NCBI GenBank assembly: GCA_902516685.1
Contig: CABXZJ010000007.1
Location: 12,501-39,805 of the forward strand
Source: an uncultured Formosa sp.
GTDB taxonomy: Bacteria > Bacteroidota > Bacteroidia > Flavobacteriales > Flavobacteriaceae
Length of the DNA stretch: 27,305 nucleotides
Direction: 5' to 3'
In this document: positions 26,717 through 27,305 of the stretch, piece by piece
Position numbering within the stretch: the first letter of the stretch is position 1
Layout: every line of letters starts with the position of its first letter
Position numbers and translations under genes: made by a program
Notes under the pieces: generated by a model
Told to the model about the DNA's origin: nothing
What the model saw: only the letters and a program-made list of their open reading frames with translations
The model's database searches: none

Positions 26717-27305
26717 ATGTCAAATCAACTACTTAAAGGTAAAAGAGGTATAATTTTTGGTGCTTTAGATCCAAATTCGATTGCTTGGATTACAGCTGAA
26801 AGAGTCCACGAAGAGGGAGGCAAGTTTGTCTTGACAAATGCTCCTATTGCAATGCGCATGGGCACTATTAATGATTTGTCAAAAAAAACTGGAGCAAAAG
26901 TGATTCCTGCTGATGCTACTTCTTTGGAAGATTTACAAAATTTAGTGGAACAATCTGTTGAAATTTTGGGAGGAAAATTAGATTTTATTCTACACTCTAT
27001 AGGCATGTCAGTAAATGTTAGAAAAGGTAGACCTTACACTGATCAGAAATATGATTGGACTCAAAAGGGCACTGATGTATCTGCGATGTCCTTTCACAAA
27101 GTTATGCAAACTCTTTATAAAGCTGATGCAATGAACAAGTGGGGTAGCATAGTTGCACTATCATACATGGCTGCACAACGTGTCTTTCCTGACTATAATG
27201 ATATGGCAGATAATAAAGCATATTTAGAGAGTATTGCCCGCAGTTTTGGTTACTTTTTTGGACGTGATAAAAAAGTTCGTGTAAACACAATTTCACAGTC
27301 ACCAA
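26717..27305 (+). CDS. fabI: Enoyl-[acyl-carrier-protein] reductase, N-terminal 196 residues (runs off the right edge)
   Basis: FabI is the NAD(P)H-dependent SDR enzyme that completes each fatty-acid elongation cycle. Reading from ATG 26717 gives MSNQLLKGKRGIIFGALDPNSIAW (the atypical Gly-x-x-x-x-x-Ser-x-Ala nucleotide loop of FabI). It continues with LDFILHSIGMS, WGSIVALSYMAAQRVFPDYNDMADNKAYLES and KVRVNTISQSP. The catalytic residues are present: Tyr150 in LSYM, and Tyr160 and Lys167 with the FabI-type six-residue spacing (YNDMADNK), against the usual three in other SDRs. The missing C-terminal part would be about 70 residues. It has its own -7 box 43 bp after recN, so it is probably a separate transcript. 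Confidence 0.93.
   Translation, partial: MSNQLLKGKRGIIFGALDPNSIAWITAERVHEEGGKFVLTNAPIAMRMGTINDLSKKTGAKVIPADATSLEDLQNLVEQSVEILGGKLDFILHSIGMSVNVRKGRPYTDQKYDWTQKGTDVSAMSFHKVMQTLYKADAMNKWGSIVALSYMAAQRVFPDYNDMADNKAYLESIARSFGYFFGRDKKVRVNTISQSP

Overview
The window is a low-GC (by eye about one third G+C) chromosomal segment from a member of Bacteroidota, almost certainly family Flavobacteriaceae or a close relative. The reasons are the family-specific genes (DUF4249 lipoprotein beside a TonB receptor, DUF4835, DUF6913, the Rpb6-like omega subunit, monomeric isocitrate dehydrogenase), the absence of Shine-Dalgarno sequences, and repeated Bacteroidota-type -7 promoter boxes (TAnnTTTG). No tRNA, rRNA, IS element, phage gene, CRISPR array or defence system was seen. 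This is mostly conserved housekeeping DNA.

Layout. 1-8456 is read leftward: the start of murQ, a DUF4249 lipoprotein with its TonB-dependent receptor, icd, rplS (with its own promoter, a leader hairpin and a terminator), trmD and an HtrA/DegP protease. 8579-11158 is read rightward: dapF, mltG and a small secreted lysozyme-like protein, so a peptidoglycan-linked block. 11155-13759 is read leftward: dnaA, a broken low-molecular-weight protein tyrosine phosphatase and an RsmI-type methyltransferase. 13937-14335 (+) is a hot-dog thioesterase and 14421-15425 (-) is ribD with an abnormal start. 15492-15713 holds the remains of a GNAT acetyltransferase gene, followed by prmC and ligA (+). 18602-20265 (-) is a 5'-nucleotidase split into two genes. 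20297-27305 (+) is DUF6913-dapA, then bamD-rpoZ-coaBC-DUF4835-recN packed almost without gaps, then the start of fabI.

Working together: murQ, dapF, dapA, mltG and the lysozyme-like protein concern cell-wall precursors and turnover. The TonB receptor, BamD, DUF4835 and HtrA concern the envelope. dnaA, ligA and recN concern replication and repair, and rplS, trmD, prmC and the RsmI-like enzyme concern translation.

The most interesting content is small-scale gene decay inside this conserved backbone. It comprises a phosphatase pseudogene that has lost its frame and its catalytic residues, a GNAT gene reduced to its two ends, and a ribD gene whose only in-frame ATG is followed at once by a stop. 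Near-leaderless promoters at dapF and trmD and a candidate L19 autoregulatory leader are also worth a look. I found no convincing new multi-gene system.
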